Source: Planctomycetota bacterium (GTDB taxonomy: Bacteria > Planctomycetota > Planctomycetia > Pirellulales > Pirellulaceae). Taken from it: DNA of 64,000 nucleotides. The DNA lies in contig JABAAE010000003.1 of assembly GCA_014238905.1 (NCBI GenBank), positions 310,001 through 374,000 of the forward strand. The letters run 5' to 3'. Shown piece by piece: positions 36,520 to 45,892 of the stretch. The translations under genes and the position numbers were made by a program. Every line of letters begins with the position of its first letter. The stretch's first letter is position 1. The notes under the pieces were generated by a model. It did no database searches. It saw only the letters and a program-made list of their open reading frames with translations, and was not told the DNA's origin.

Positions 36520-36550
36520 TTGACAGAAAATGAGTCGTTACAGAAACTAT
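36520..36550 (+). promoter_or_regulatory. Possible promoter of tRNA-Lys
   Basis: A perfect TTGACA at 36520-36525 and an AACTAT at 36545-36550, spaced 19 bases, lie just upstream of the tRNA. The -10 match is weak and the spacing long. Confidence 0.35.
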
Positions 36551-36572
36551 TCAGTTCGTCTTTGGCGATGTT

Positions 36573-36645
36573 GATCCTGTAGCTCAGTTGGTAGAGCACT
36601 TGACTTTTAATCAAGTGGTCCTGGGTTCGAGTCCCAGCGGGATCA
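36573..36645 (+). tRNA. tRNA-Lys (anticodon UUU)
   Basis: Complete cloverleaf of 73 bases: acceptor GATCCTG pairs with CGGGATC, the D arm contains AGCTCAGTTGGTAGAGC, the anticodon arm CTTGA-CTTTTAA-TCAAG carries TTT, and the T arm is CTGGG-TTCGAGT-CCCAG. The CCA end is not encoded. Confidence 0.97.
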
Positions 36646-37220
36646 CTCCTTTCTCCCAGCCCTCTTGCGAAACTAGCGGTTTTGCGTGGGAAACGAGCTT
36701 TTCTAAGTTTGGATCTTTCTTATTGGGGGCGTTTCACACGCCCTTCCCGCGAATCATTTGGTACCCATTTGGTACCTTGCCCATCCAGAGGCATGGAATT
36801 TTCCTCCGTCACGGTCTTGTACCAAACCTCGTAAGTCTCTGGGTCGTGGCCGATAAAGGCATGAATTGCTGCTGTAGCGACGGCGCAATCGTTTGGGGAA
36901 GACGTTTAGTTGCCAATAAATTGCCAAGACTGACGAATGAACAAGAGTAAATACCCGACGACATTAAACAGTAACTCTTAATCATGAACTTCTGGAAACT
37001 TCTGTTGTGGATACACTTGTGGGATTCATTTGATGATTGTGATCCCGACCATGATGACATGAGCAATGAGAGCGATTGCTAAGCCGGCTCTCCAGAACGA
37101 GCTCCTCCTTCTTCATATAAGAAAAAACTCCCCGCATAGTTGACCGAGCCCCTTTAAATGAGTCCATGGCGTGATAGATATAATCACGATATTGGCCGCA
37201 ATTAATTAGGAGTTTTTTGG
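36646..37220. other. Region between tRNA-Lys and the IS3 transposase
   Basis: About 575 bases with no intact gene. It contains a possible integrase remnant (36720-36905, minus) and presumably the left end of the IS3 element, whose terminal inverted repeat I could not identify. Confidence 0.5.
36720..36905 (-). pseudogene. Possible C-terminal remnant of a tyrosine recombinase
   Basis: A minus-strand open stretch of about 60 codons ends at 36720. It reads ATAAIHAFIGHDPETYEVWY and then KTVTEE, similar in pattern to the end of phage-type integrases (GHxxxxxxxxYxxVT) with a His and a Tyr at suitable spacing. There is no start, and upstream sequence is closed by stops. Its place right after a tRNA gene fits an old integration, but the match is short and read by eye. 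Confidence 0.3.
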
Positions 37221-37502
37221 ATGTCGCGAGGCAAGAAGTACAAAGCAGAGGAAATAATTCCGAAGCTTCCAGAGGCAGAGCTATTGATGTCGCGAGGAAT
37301 GTCACAGGATCTTGCTGCCAAGCAGATAGGTGTTTCGACACCGACGCTTATCCGTTGGCGTAAGGAATACGGTGGTCTTCGGATGGACCAGGCGAAGCGT
37401 TTGAAGGATTTGGAGAAGGAGAACTCGCGTTTAAAGCGACTTCTGGCAGACGCTGAATTGGATAAAGCGATCTTGAAGGAAGCTGCATCGGGAAACTTCT
37501 GA
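37221..37502 (+). CDS. IS3-family transposase OrfA
   Basis: 93 residues. A helix-turn-helix that would bind the element ends (GMSQDLAAKQIGVSTPTLIRWRKEY) is followed by a leucine-zipper-like helix (LKDLEKENSRLKRLLADAEL), the usual OrfA build. AGGAG lies upstream of the ATG. The stop TGA is two codons after the slippery heptamer GGGAAAC (37490-37496). Confidence 0.92.
   Translation: MSRGKKYKAEEIIPKLPEAELLMSRGMSQDLAAKQIGVSTPTLIRWRKEYGGLRMDQAKRLKDLEKENSRLKRLLADAELDKAILKEAASGNF
37490..37496 (+). promoter_or_regulatory. Programmed -1 ribosomal frameshift heptamer
   Basis: G GGA AAC in the OrfA reading frame is a textbook X XXY YYZ slip site. After slipping, the frame runs open through CTT CTG AGC into OrfB. 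No downstream stem-loop was worked out. Confidence 0.7.
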
Positions 37503-37561
37503 GCCCGACGAAGCGGCGTAATGCGGTTGAGTACGTACGGGATTCTCTCGGACGAAATCGT

Positions 37562-38398
37562 GTGTCTGAACGTCGGGCTTGCAAGATCCTGGATCAGCCT
37601 CGCAGCACTCAGCGACGGGTGCTGCATTCAGCCAGCGACGAACCACGATTGATTCGTCGAATGGTCGAACTGGCCAGCGGTTACGGACGTTATGGATATC
37701 GAAAGATAACCGCCTTACTGCGAGCCGAAGGCTGGCGAATCAATCACAAACGAGTCGAACGACTCTGGCGACGGGAAGGTCTTAAAGTCCCGCAGAAACA
37801 GCCAAAACGCAAGCGACTATGGCTTGCCGATGGTTCGTGCGTGCGACTTCGAGCAGGACACAAAGATCATGTTTGGAGTTACGAATTCGTTGCCGACCGA
37901 ACCAGTGATGGGCGTGCATTTCGGATGCTAACTCTGATCGACGAGCATACTCGAGAGTGTCTCGCGATCGACGTTGGGCGAAAGCTCAAAAGCGAAGACG
38001 TATTGGAACGTTTAAGCGATCTGTTTGTCCGACGAGGTGTTCCCGCTTACATTCGCAGCGACAACGGTCCCGAGTTTGCAGCCAAGAAAGTTCGACAGTG
38101 GCTGGCAAAGGTTGGCGTGAAAACGCTTTTTATTTACCCCGGAAGTCCTTGGGAAAATGGCTACTGCGAGAGCTTCAACGGCAGGCTTCGGGATGAACTG
38201 TTGGCTCGTGAACAGTTCACGGCATTGCTTGAAGCCAAGGTCCTTATTGAACGTTGGCGAAGGCACCACAACACGGTCAGACCGCATCGTTCGCTGAGCT
38301 ACCGACCCCCTGCCCCCGAATCGCACCAGCCACTTCACTTCGTTCCGGCTACGCCTCCACTACGCGAAGTGGCTGATAAAAAGACGGTCCAAACTTAA
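37562..38398 (+). CDS. IS3-family transposase OrfB (DDE integrase)
   Basis: 278 residues when read from the GTG at 37562; expressed mainly as the C-terminal part of OrfAB. The N-terminal HTH_21-like stretch (GYGRYGYRKITALLRAEGW) is followed by the rve integrase core with Asp in YEFVADRTSDG, Asp in YIRSDNGPEF and Glu in NGYCESFNGRLRDELL, a complete DDE triad. The tail RWRRHHNTVRPHRSLSYRPP is typical. No internal stop or frameshift is visible. Confidence 0.93.
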   Translation: MSERRACKILDQPRSTQRRVLHSASDEPRLIRRMVELASGYGRYGYRKITALLRAEGWRINHKRVERLWRREGLKVPQKQPKRKRLWLADGSCVRLRAGHKDHVWSYEFVADRTSDGRAFRMLTLIDEHTRECLAIDVGRKLKSEDVLERLSDLFVRRGVPAYIRSDNGPEFAAKKVRQWLAKVGVKTLFIYPGSPWENGYCESFNGRLRDELLAREQFTALLEAKVLIERWRRHHNTVRPHRSLSYRPPAPESHQPLHFVPATPPLREVADKKTVQT

Positions 38399-39068
38399 AT
38401 TAAAGCCTGGTATCGTCCGTGATGGCTGGACAACCACGCAAACTTTGATTGGCGTCCCAACGTTCTCGTCGGAATCGAGAACGCCCGTGTTAACTTAGGG
38501 CTTGCTCAAGCAGATCTGAGATGAGTCTTCGCGTTGATTTGGTGATCATTTGGTCACTGTTTATCAATGCCGGCAAGATTTCCAGTAAAACAGCAAACAG
38601 AAATACACTAACGCTGAAACTGGCGAGATATCAGGCGAATTCAGCCGGAACAAATCGAAAGCAGAACTCTAAGGTTCAGCCCGGCAATTGTTACAACATA
38701 GACAGTTATCGAAACGCTATTTTGCGAGGAGCAAAATCAGCAACAAAGGAAAAACAGTGAATCACAGTCGTCAATCTGAGATGCAAACCCGAAATGGACT
38801 AACTCCATCGGGAGGAGGTTCCAGTTGATTGTGCCATCCCAATTCGTGAAGGACTCTCCAAAACAGATTATGGCCGGTACGATCCCATTTCACCTCGGTA
38901 CCACAGAACAGGTAATCCAACAGAACCTCCCCCCACGCGAAATAAAAAATACCCGGGCAGATTGCTCCCGAAAATGTTGACTTCGATTTATGAAACGGCT
39001 TTGATAGAGAGTTCTGAATCCTATCAATCGTTGAATCGTCCTGATTTTCTCAATTCGCTGGAAACGTA
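38399..39068. other. Intergenic region downstream of the IS element
   Basis: About 670 bases. It must contain the right end of the IS element and the leader of the next gene. Apart from the 8-bp inverted repeat at 38461-38483 I see only short open frames with no recognisable content. Confidence 0.5.
38461..38483. repeat. 8-bp perfect inverted repeat
   Basis: CGTTCTCG and CGAGAACG are separated by 7 bases, about 63 bases after the transposase stop. No T tract follows, so it is not a standard terminator; a transcription-stopping or IS-end role is possible. Confidence 0.5.
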
Positions 39069-41528
39069 ATGCCATTTAGAACCCGCCCCATTCAGATGGA
39101 GGTCCTAGAAGACCGCATGCTGTTAAATGCGTCTCCTGAAATCGTTGCCGATATTAACCCGGGAGCTTCCAATTCCGGAGCGACGGGATTAACGGACGTC
39201 GGCGGAACACTCTTTTTTACCGCCAATGACAATTTTAACAGTTATGAACTTTGGAAAAGTGACGGCACGGAGAACGGGACCGAGATAGTCAAGGATATTA
39301 ACCCCGGAGGTGGCGATTCCTTTCCGACATTTCTGACGAATGTCAACGGAACTCTTTTTTTCCGCGCCGAAAACGGAATCCACGGACGTGAACTTTGGAA
39401 GAGCGACGGCACCCTGGCTGGTACCGCGATGGTCAAGGATATCAACGTTGGACCAACCTATTCGAGTCCACACTCACTAACGGAGGTGAACGGGACTCTT
39501 TTCTTCCGCGCCGACAACGGAATCGCAGGCCGTGAACTCTGGAAAAGCGACGGGACAGAGGCCGGTACCGTGTTGGTCAAGGATATTCGTCCCGGCGCGG
39601 GCCATTCGGATCCCTCCAATTTCACCGAGGCCAATGGAATTCTCTTCTTTGATGCCTTTGACGACACCAACGGTAGAGAGCTATGGATGACCGATGGGAC
39701 GGAGGCAGGCACGGTGATGGTGAAGAATATCACCCCCGGAACGGATGGCTCCAATCCAACGGACTTAACGGATGTGAATGGGACACTCTTCTTTGCCGCC
39801 GAAGACGGATCCAACGGAACGGAGCTTTGGCAGAGTGATGGCACAGAGGCAGGCACGGTGATGGTCAAGGATATCAATCCGGGAGTAGGCGATTCTTCTC
39901 CGGAATCACTAGCCAACGCCAACGGGATGCTCTACTTTACCGCCGATAACGGGACCGAGGGATATGAACTCTGGAAAAGCGACGGTACAGAAACCGGCAC
40001 CGTCCTGGTCAAGGATATCCGCACGGGTATGGAGAGTTCTGATCCCATCGATTTAACCGAGTTGAACGGAACGGTATTCTTTGCGGCCGATGATGGTACC
40101 AACGGAACAGAACTCTGGAAAAGTGACGGCACAGAGGCAGGTACGGTAATGGTCAAGGATATCCGTCCTGGCATCGAAAATTCTGATTGTGTTAATTTTA
40201 CTGCGGTGAACGGGACGCTCTTTTTTAGTGCTGACGACGGAACGAACGGGTCGGAACTCTGGAGGAGCGACGGAACCGAGGCCGGCACCGTCATGGTCGC
40301 CGATATCAAACCGGAATCCATGCAAGGGTCCAACCCGTTCGAAATCACGGACGTAAACGGGACGCTCTTTTTTAATGCCAATGACGGGATCCACGGATTT
40401 GAAGTCTGGAAGCTCGGTCCGGTTGTGTTTGGCACCTCCGACGACGATACCATTTCGGTACAAGTTAATCCGGGAGCAATAGCAGACCGTTACGAGGTGA
40501 CCATCAATGGCACGACCTATTTCTACACCGATGGGGAACCACACATCGTGGGAGGGGGTGGCACCGATAGCATCATTGTTCAGGGAACCGCAGCTGACCA
40601 GACGTTGGTGGCCTCTCCCGATTCGTTCGAGTTGACCGATGCCGAATTCAGTTTGACCGCCGAGGGGATCGAACACCTGACCGTTCGGGGAAATGGTGGT
40701 AACGACGTAGCCACCTTGACCGACAGTGCTGGCAATGAAAGGGTCGTTGCCAAGGTCAACAATACGTTTGTAAGAGATTTAGCAGGAACATTTACCCACA
40801 GGGCGATCGGCTTTGCAGAGGTGACCCTGATTTCGTCAGGGGCCCAGGCGGGCAATTTTGACATGGCGAATCTTTTTGATTCGGTCGCTGACGACGTCTT
40901 CATCGGCGATGCCAACAGTGCTTCGATTGCCTCACCCGGTTACCGGGTGAACACCGTCGGTTATGACCGCAACATCGCCCGCTCGAACCAGAGTGGTCAA
41001 GACGTGGCCATTTTAAACGGCACCGCCCAAGGAGATGAAAACTTTACCGCCCGGGTGACGGGCAATCCTGCCAACAATTTTGGGATGCTTCGCAGTGGTC
41101 CGGGCGCCCCTTTGCCCTTTCTCAACCGGGCCATCGGATTTACCAGCGTGACCGCTAACAGCAACGGTGGCAACGACCGAAGCTACCTGTTTGACGGCAG
41201 CGGCAATGACATCCTGTTCGCTTCGGCCACCTCCGCCAGACTAACAGGTACTCGCTTTGAATTTACCGCCAACGACTTTCAGCGGGTCAACAGCAACGCC
41301 AATGCGGGGGGCAACGATCAGGCCATTCTCGTCGACGGTGCCAATGATGACCGTTTGGTCGGAACCGGAAACCGGGCCACGCTGTTTGGGGACTCCAACA
41401 GCTTTATCCAGGCCACCGCCGGATTTGAACGGGTCACCGGCGACGCCAGCGAAGGGGGAACCGACCGACTCTCATTGGCCAACGACATCACCTTTGCGTT
41501 CCTTGAACTAGGATCTTGGGAACTATAG
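39069..41528 (+). CDS. LEPRxLL-type surface protein with ELWxxDGT repeats
   Basis: 819 residues. There is no ordinary signal peptide; the N-terminus QMEVLEDRMLLNAS is the planctomycete LEPRxLL motif, seen on large putative surface proteins. Eight ELWxxDGT repeats (for example ELWKSDGTEAGT) follow at a period of about 48 residues (144 bases), with a degenerate ninth (FEVWKLGP), covering roughly residues 40-455. Each repeat pairs GTLFF and ELW strands and should form a propeller-like domain. The last 360 residues are rich in GGND/DGSGND-like turns suggestive of beta-solenoid structure. No catalytic motif is visible; adhesion is an inference. Confidence 0.85.
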   Translation: MPFRTRPIQMEVLEDRMLLNASPEIVADINPGASNSGATGLTDVGGTLFFTANDNFNSYELWKSDGTENGTEIVKDINPGGGDSFPTFLTNVNGTLFFRAENGIHGRELWKSDGTLAGTAMVKDINVGPTYSSPHSLTEVNGTLFFRADNGIAGRELWKSDGTEAGTVLVKDIRPGAGHSDPSNFTEANGILFFDAFDDTNGRELWMTDGTEAGTVMVKNITPGTDGSNPTDLTDVNGTLFFAAEDGSNGTELWQSDGTEAGTVMVKDINPGVGDSSPESLANANGMLYFTADNGTEGYELWKSDGTETGTVLVKDIRTGMESSDPIDLTELNGTVFFAADDGTNGTELWKSDGTEAGTVMVKDIRPGIENSDCVNFTAVNGTLFFSADDGTNGSELWRSDGTEAGTVMVADIKPESMQGSNPFEITDVNGTLFFNANDGIHGFEVWKLGPVVFGTSDDDTISVQVNPGAIADRYEVTINGTTYFYTDGEPHIVGGGGTDSIIVQGTAADQTLVASPDSFELTDAEFSLTAEGIEHLTVRGNGGNDVATLTDSAGNERVVAKVNNTFVRDLAGTFTHRAIGFAEVTLISSGAQAGNFDMANLFDSVADDVFIGDANSASIASPGYRVNTVGYDRNIARSNQSGQDVAILNGTAQGDENFTARVTGNPANNFGMLRSGPGAPLPFLNRAIGFTSVTANSNGGNDRSYLFDGSGNDILFASATSARLTGTRFEFTANDFQRVNSNANAGGNDQAILVDGANDDRLVGTGNRATLFGDSNSFIQATAGFERVTGDASEGGTDRLSLANDITFAFLELGSWEL

Positions 41529-41863
41529 TAGAAAAAAAGACCACCATGACCCAAACAGGACACCCTCGTTGCTGAATTTCCTGGCCGGAAAAGGCGGGCG
41601 GTGATGGCTGAAAATATCGCCGTTGCGACGGTTGAATTGAATAAAAAATGATCTAGCCCGCGTTCCCGACAGACGCCCGACCCCGCTCCTCATCCGAAAC
41701 TCGTGTTGCCGAGCCCATTTCCGATTTTGCCCTGCCTCGCTGATTTCGATAGAATATCCTTCTGAAGAGGCTAGGCTACCAAGACGTGAGTGATCTCCAA
41801 CGCTTTCCATCGCACGTTTGCCAGCGTCAACGACATTTGATCAGCAATCTGTAGAAAACAACG
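41529..41863. other. Intergenic region
   Basis: About 335 bases between the LEPRxLL gene and the second DUF1552 gene. It holds the leader of the latter. No terminator, repeat or RNA is evident. Confidence 0.5.
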
Positions 41864-41923
41864 ATGCAAAAATCCGTGATGCAAAAATCCGTGATGCAAA
41901 AACCCGTGATGCAAAAATCCGTG
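41864..41923. repeat. 15-bp tandem repeat of start codons
   Basis: Four copies of atgcaaaaatccgtg (the third has a C for T) run directly into the Tat signal ATG at 41924. Each unit begins with an in-frame ATG. Confidence 0.95.
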
Positions 41924-43168
41924 ATGCGACGCACCTTTCTGCGGGGCGCCGGCGTCGCTATCGCGCTGCCGATTTTCGAATCCATGCTCCCACGAGGTTA
42001 TGCCGCCACGGCATCCGGCAAACCGGTCAAACGAATGATTTGCCTTTCCAATAACTACGGCGTCTATCAGAAAGCGTTCTTCCCTGAAAAGGAAGGACGG
42101 AACTATGACCTCCCGCCAACGCTGCAGCCTTTAAAACGGCACCGTAGGGATTTCACCATCTTTTCCAACCTCGACCATGGACTGACCGGGGGACACGCTT
42201 GCGTACCAACTCTCTTGAATGGAATCCGGCCGGACATGGCCAGCGGGTTTCCTGAAGGAAACATCAGCGTCGACCAGAAGGCTGCCCAATTTGTCGGCGC
42301 CGCCACCCGCTATGCCTCGCTAACCCTCAAGGTCAAAGAATCCAACCAGACCAGTTTCACACGCACCGGCGTCCAAGTCCCCGCGATCGATGTGACCGGG
42401 ATGTATCGCAAACTGTTCGCCGAAGATTCCGCTGAATCTAAGGAACAAGAAAATCTGCGGCTGAAGCGACACAGCAGCATCCTCGACACCGTTCTGGATC
42501 GAGCTGAAGAGGTCCACCGCAAACTGGGAAAGCAGGATCAACAAAAGCTCGCCGAATATCTTCATTCGGTACGAAGCCTGGAAAAAAAGATCGAGCAGCA
42601 ACGTCCCTGGCTTGACCAGTCCAAACCGCTGACCGAAATGGACGAACCCCGTCCGGCGAGACAGACCGCCGCTGAGATGAAAATCATGATGGAACTAATG
42701 GCCCTGGCGATCGAAACCGACTCGACCCGGATCATGACCCTGGCCAGCGGTTTCGCCAACGGCGACTTCGGCCTGCAGGGCGGTTATCACGGTTTTTCAC
42801 ATCACGGCGAGGTTCCCGAGAAGACCGCAGCGCTCAAGCTCATCGAGGGGAACCAGATCACCCAAATGGCGTATCTGATGGATCTTTTAAAGGCCAAACA
42901 AGACCCTCTCAACGGCGGCACGCTACTGGATCACACGATGATCCTTTTCGGCTGCGGCATGGCAACAGGAACGCATTCGTGTAAAAACATGCCGCTTGTT
43001 CTCGCTGGTGGTAGTTTCAAGCTGGGCGAGCATCGGGTGATGCCCGCCGCGGCGGGGCAGCGGGTCAAGGCGTGCAACCTGCTACTGTCGATGCTGCAGA
43101 ACTTCGGCCTGGAAATCGACCGCTTCGGAACCAGCACCGGCACACTTACCGGACTTGGGTGGAGTTAA
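41864..43168 (+). CDS. DUF1552 family Tat-exported protein (second copy)
   Basis: 434 residues. Four tandem copies of MQKSV (one MQKPV) stand before the twin-arginine motif MRRTFLRGAGVAIALP, so five ATGs in frame could start the protein; the last at 41924 already gives a full Tat signal. DUF1552 features include ICLSNNYGVYQKAFFP, NLDHGLTGGHAC, the TDSTRIMTLASG block and STGTLTGLGW at the C-terminus. It lacks the C-terminal extension of the first copy. The DUF1592 gene follows after 3 bases, so they form one operon, with order reversed relative to the pair at the left end. Confidence 0.9.
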   Translation: MQKSVMQKSVMQKPVMQKSVMRRTFLRGAGVAIALPIFESMLPRGYAATASGKPVKRMICLSNNYGVYQKAFFPEKEGRNYDLPPTLQPLKRHRRDFTIFSNLDHGLTGGHACVPTLLNGIRPDMASGFPEGNISVDQKAAQFVGAATRYASLTLKVKESNQTSFTRTGVQVPAIDVTGMYRKLFAEDSAESKEQENLRLKRHSSILDTVLDRAEEVHRKLGKQDQQKLAEYLHSVRSLEKKIEQQRPWLDQSKPLTEMDEPRPARQTAAEMKIMMELMALAIETDSTRIMTLASGFANGDFGLQGGYHGFSHHGEVPEKTAALKLIEGNQITQMAYLMDLLKAKQDPLNGGTLLDHTMILFGCGMATGTHSCKNMPLVLAGGSFKLGEHRVMPAAAGQRVKACNLLLSMLQNFGLEIDRFGTSTGTLTGLGWS

Positions 43169-43171
43169 GGA

Positions 43172-45730
43172 ATGCTGAAATTAACGATTTTCGCCGGAGT
43201 TTTTCTCATCGCCACGGTTCCAGCAGACTTTGTCCTGGGACAGTCGCCCCTGGAGAACGCGCGTCTGTTTCTGAAGGAACACTGTTACGCTTGCCACGGA
43301 CCTGAGAAACAAAAGGGGGACTACCGCTTTGATACCCTAGTCACCAATTTAACCGAGCTGAAAACCCTCGAGGTCTGGCAGGCGATTCTGGACCAACTGA
43401 ATCTGGGCGAGATGCCGCCGAAGACCCATCCGCAGCCACGCTTGGAGGAGACGACAAAATTCCTCAAGACTTTGACGGGTGTTCTCCAGAAGGCCTATCA
43501 AAAGCGAAAGAGCACAGGCGGCGAGGGGGTCATCCGGCGACTCAACAAGTTCGAAATTCGCAATACCCTGCGTGACCTGTTCTACATCAACCATCCCGAT
43601 TTTGAACCCGGCGTCGTTTCGGGACTTTACGACTTCAACGGCAACGGGATCACCGCGCAAAAGACAATCGAGCCGACTCGCAGCTTTCAGGACGACGAGG
43701 AGGTGGAGGGTTTCGACAACATCGGGCAGAAACTGGTGATGTCAGACTTCCTGCTGAAGATGCTGATCGGCGCCGCCGAAGAAACCATCGAAATGGCCAC
43801 CCACAACGACCCCCCCCAACCGTTTGAGGCCCAAACGTTCACCGCGCCCATCTGCACCAAAGCGCTCCACGGCGACAGTCTCGGCAAGTACCAGCGAGCC
43901 AACGGTGATCGCTACGACGAAGTGTTTCAGCGCTGGGATCGCTACAACCGGATTGGGCCGGACAAATACCACGGCGGGATGCGGCGACCAGCCCATTACC
44001 GAATCACCGTCGAGGTCTCTGCCCACAATCCGCAAAACGGGGCCTGGGGCGATTGGACTGTCCGCGAAGGGAACCTGATCCACCAAGGGCGCACCGGTCA
44101 AGACGAACCTTTCGAAATCGGACTCTACCTGCAGCGATTCGAACATCAACGCGGACCGCGACACCATCGCATCACCCGCTGGAGCCTGCCCGGTGACGGC
44201 CAAAAGAGGACCTTTTCTTTCGAAACCTGGATCGACGAGCCATGGAGCGCCTGGATTGGCTGGGAAAATGGCCCTTGGTTTCAGCACAACGCATGGCACA
44301 TTCTTCTGGAACAATGGTATCCCGAGGAGTACGCCAAGATCGATCGAAAACAGAAGGGTTATAAAAAGCAGGTCGCCGAGGCTTTGTTCAAAAAAGGCTA
44401 TCGCGGCCCGACCCTACGCCTGCACAGCTTCCGGATCGAACCGGTACCGAGCCCGTGGCCGCCGCAAAGTCACACCGCGCTCTATGGAAGCGGTCCGGTC
44501 GAGAAAGCCAGTCCTGAAAAACTCTTTCATGCTTTTGCCGAGCGAGCCTACCGGCGTCCGGTGGAACCACAGGAACTCCAGAGGTATGTCGATCTGGTGG
44601 CAAAGCTCGAATCTGAGGGAAACTCGCGTCAAATGGCGATGCAAGCCGCCTATACCGCAATGCTCTGCTCACCCGATTTGATTTACCTGCGTCAGAATCC
44701 CGGTCGCCTGGACAACTTCGCGCTCGCCTCGCGGCTGAGTTATTTCCTCTGGTCTTCGATGCCCGACGAACCGCTGATGAACCTCGCCCGTGCCGGCAAA
44801 TTGTCCAATAGCGACGAATTACACCGGCAGGTCGAACGGATGTTAACCGACCCCAAAGCTGCCGCTTTGACTCGGCACTTTCCTGAGCGATGGCTAAAGC
44901 TCTATGAACTGGGCCGCATGGAACCGGACAGGAAAGGGCCATACGGCCAATACTTCAGGGTGAAGGACGATCTTGTCCCCCAAGTCGACGCGTTTTTCGG
45001 CGACGTCCTGAAACGAAACGGTCCCATCAGGGACTTTATCGATTCCGACTACACGTTCATGAACAACCGGCTCGGTGAGCTGATCTATCAACAGAATGTG
45101 GTCGGCGAAAATCTCCGCAAGGTCAAGCTAAAGGATCAGCGTCGCGGCGGACTGCTGACGATGCCTGCGGTGATGACCGTCACCGCCAACGGCGTCGATA
45201 CCTCGCCCATTGTTCGGGGCGTCTACGTACTGGAGAACATTTTGGGCACGCCGCCCCCCCCACCACCGCCGGACGTGGAGCCGTTTTCGCCCGATCTACG
45301 TGGGCTAAAGACCCTCAAGGAACAACTGGCCAGCCATCGCAACCAACAGGCCTGCCACAGTTGCCATCAGAAAATCGATCCGATGGGGTTCGCGCTGGAG
45401 AGTTTTGACCCAATCGGGCGGTGGCGAGACCATTACCCAAAGGTCGACAAGAAAGCCAGACAGGCAACGCCGATCGATCCCACCGCCTCCCTGATGGACG
45501 GACGCGAAATTAAAGACCTGCTTGAGTTCAAGGCCCTGCTCCTCGAACGTGAACCACTGGTCGTGCGCTGCCTCACCGAGAAGATGTTAACCTATGCCTC
45601 CGGCCGCTTGCTGGAAGCCAGCGATCGGGGCGAAGTCAACCGAATCGTCGCAGAATTGAAACAAAACGGAAATCGTCTGCGGGAACTGGTCCATCTGGTC
45701 GTCGAGAGCGATGTCTTCCTCAACAGATAG
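43172..45730 (+). CDS. Planctomycete DUF1592-type cytochrome (second copy)
   Basis: 852 residues, longer than the copy at the left end. Signal peptide 1-23 (LTIFAGVFLIATVPADFVLG). The heme site CYACH is at 38-42. A DUF1587 region (VIRRLNKFEIRNTLRDLF) is followed by an insertion of about 200 residues with Trp/Tyr-rich beta sequence (around WTVREGNLIHQG), probably a binding domain. Then come DUF1595/DUF1592 (LASRLSYFLWSSMPDEPL), DUF1588 with a second CxxCH (ACHSCHQKIDPMGFALESFD) and a DUF1585 tail. A proline run PPPPPPPDV precedes the second heme motif. Starts 3 bases after the DUF1552 gene. Confidence 0.92.
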   Translation: MLKLTIFAGVFLIATVPADFVLGQSPLENARLFLKEHCYACHGPEKQKGDYRFDTLVTNLTELKTLEVWQAILDQLNLGEMPPKTHPQPRLEETTKFLKTLTGVLQKAYQKRKSTGGEGVIRRLNKFEIRNTLRDLFYINHPDFEPGVVSGLYDFNGNGITAQKTIEPTRSFQDDEEVEGFDNIGQKLVMSDFLLKMLIGAAEETIEMATHNDPPQPFEAQTFTAPICTKALHGDSLGKYQRANGDRYDEVFQRWDRYNRIGPDKYHGGMRRPAHYRITVEVSAHNPQNGAWGDWTVREGNLIHQGRTGQDEPFEIGLYLQRFEHQRGPRHHRITRWSLPGDGQKRTFSFETWIDEPWSAWIGWENGPWFQHNAWHILLEQWYPEEYAKIDRKQKGYKKQVAEALFKKGYRGPTLRLHSFRIEPVPSPWPPQSHTALYGSGPVEKASPEKLFHAFAERAYRRPVEPQELQRYVDLVAKLESEGNSRQMAMQAAYTAMLCSPDLIYLRQNPGRLDNFALASRLSYFLWSSMPDEPLMNLARAGKLSNSDELHRQVERMLTDPKAAALTRHFPERWLKLYELGRMEPDRKGPYGQYFRVKDDLVPQVDAFFGDVLKRNGPIRDFIDSDYTFMNNRLGELIYQQNVVGENLRKVKLKDQRRGGLLTMPAVMTVTANGVDTSPIVRGVYVLENILGTPPPPPPPDVEPFSPDLRGLKTLKEQLASHRNQQACHSCHQKIDPMGFALESFDPIGRWRDHYPKVDKKARQATPIDPTASLMDGREIKDLLEFKALLLEREPLVVRCLTEKMLTYASGRLLEASDRGEVNRIVAELKQNGNRLRELVHLVVESDVFLNR

Positions 45731-45892
45731 AACAGCATTCACTTTCCGGCGGCAATCGGTCCACGCTGGCTGGCGAAATCCGTTCCCCCAAAACCCTGCG
45801 GCCGAATGACTTTGACAATGACCAAACACCTTTCAAACAAGAACTCGACTCTGTTTGGTCATCCCCAACACAAAACCGGCGACCTTCTCACC

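Larger units (their letters stand above)
37221..38398 (+). mobile_element. IS3-family insertion sequence (coding part)
   Basis: Two overlapping-frame genes, orfA (HTH) and orfB (DDE integrase), make up the transposase of an IS3-type element. A G GGA AAC slippery heptamer sits just before the orfA stop and would produce the OrfAB fusion by -1 frameshifting. Both frames are intact, so the element may be active. I could not find matching terminal inverted repeats or a target duplication by eye, so the limits given are those of the genes. Confidence 0.88.

Noticed and set aside
37085-38480. Terminal inverted repeats of the IS3 element
   Set aside because: Several TG...CA candidates were compared by eye but no pair matched over more than a few bases.
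38521-38760. 79-codon plus-strand open frame after the IS element
   Set aside because: No ribosome site, no similarity I recognise, composition like noncoding sequence.
222-39000. Similar phrase (LPPREI) in the short sequences near 240 and 38930
   Set aside because: Shared only over about 20 bases by eye and in different contexts; chance cannot be excluded.
39189-40676. Long minus-strand open frames opposite the ELWxxDGT protein
   Set aside because: Periodic antisense of the 144-base repeats.
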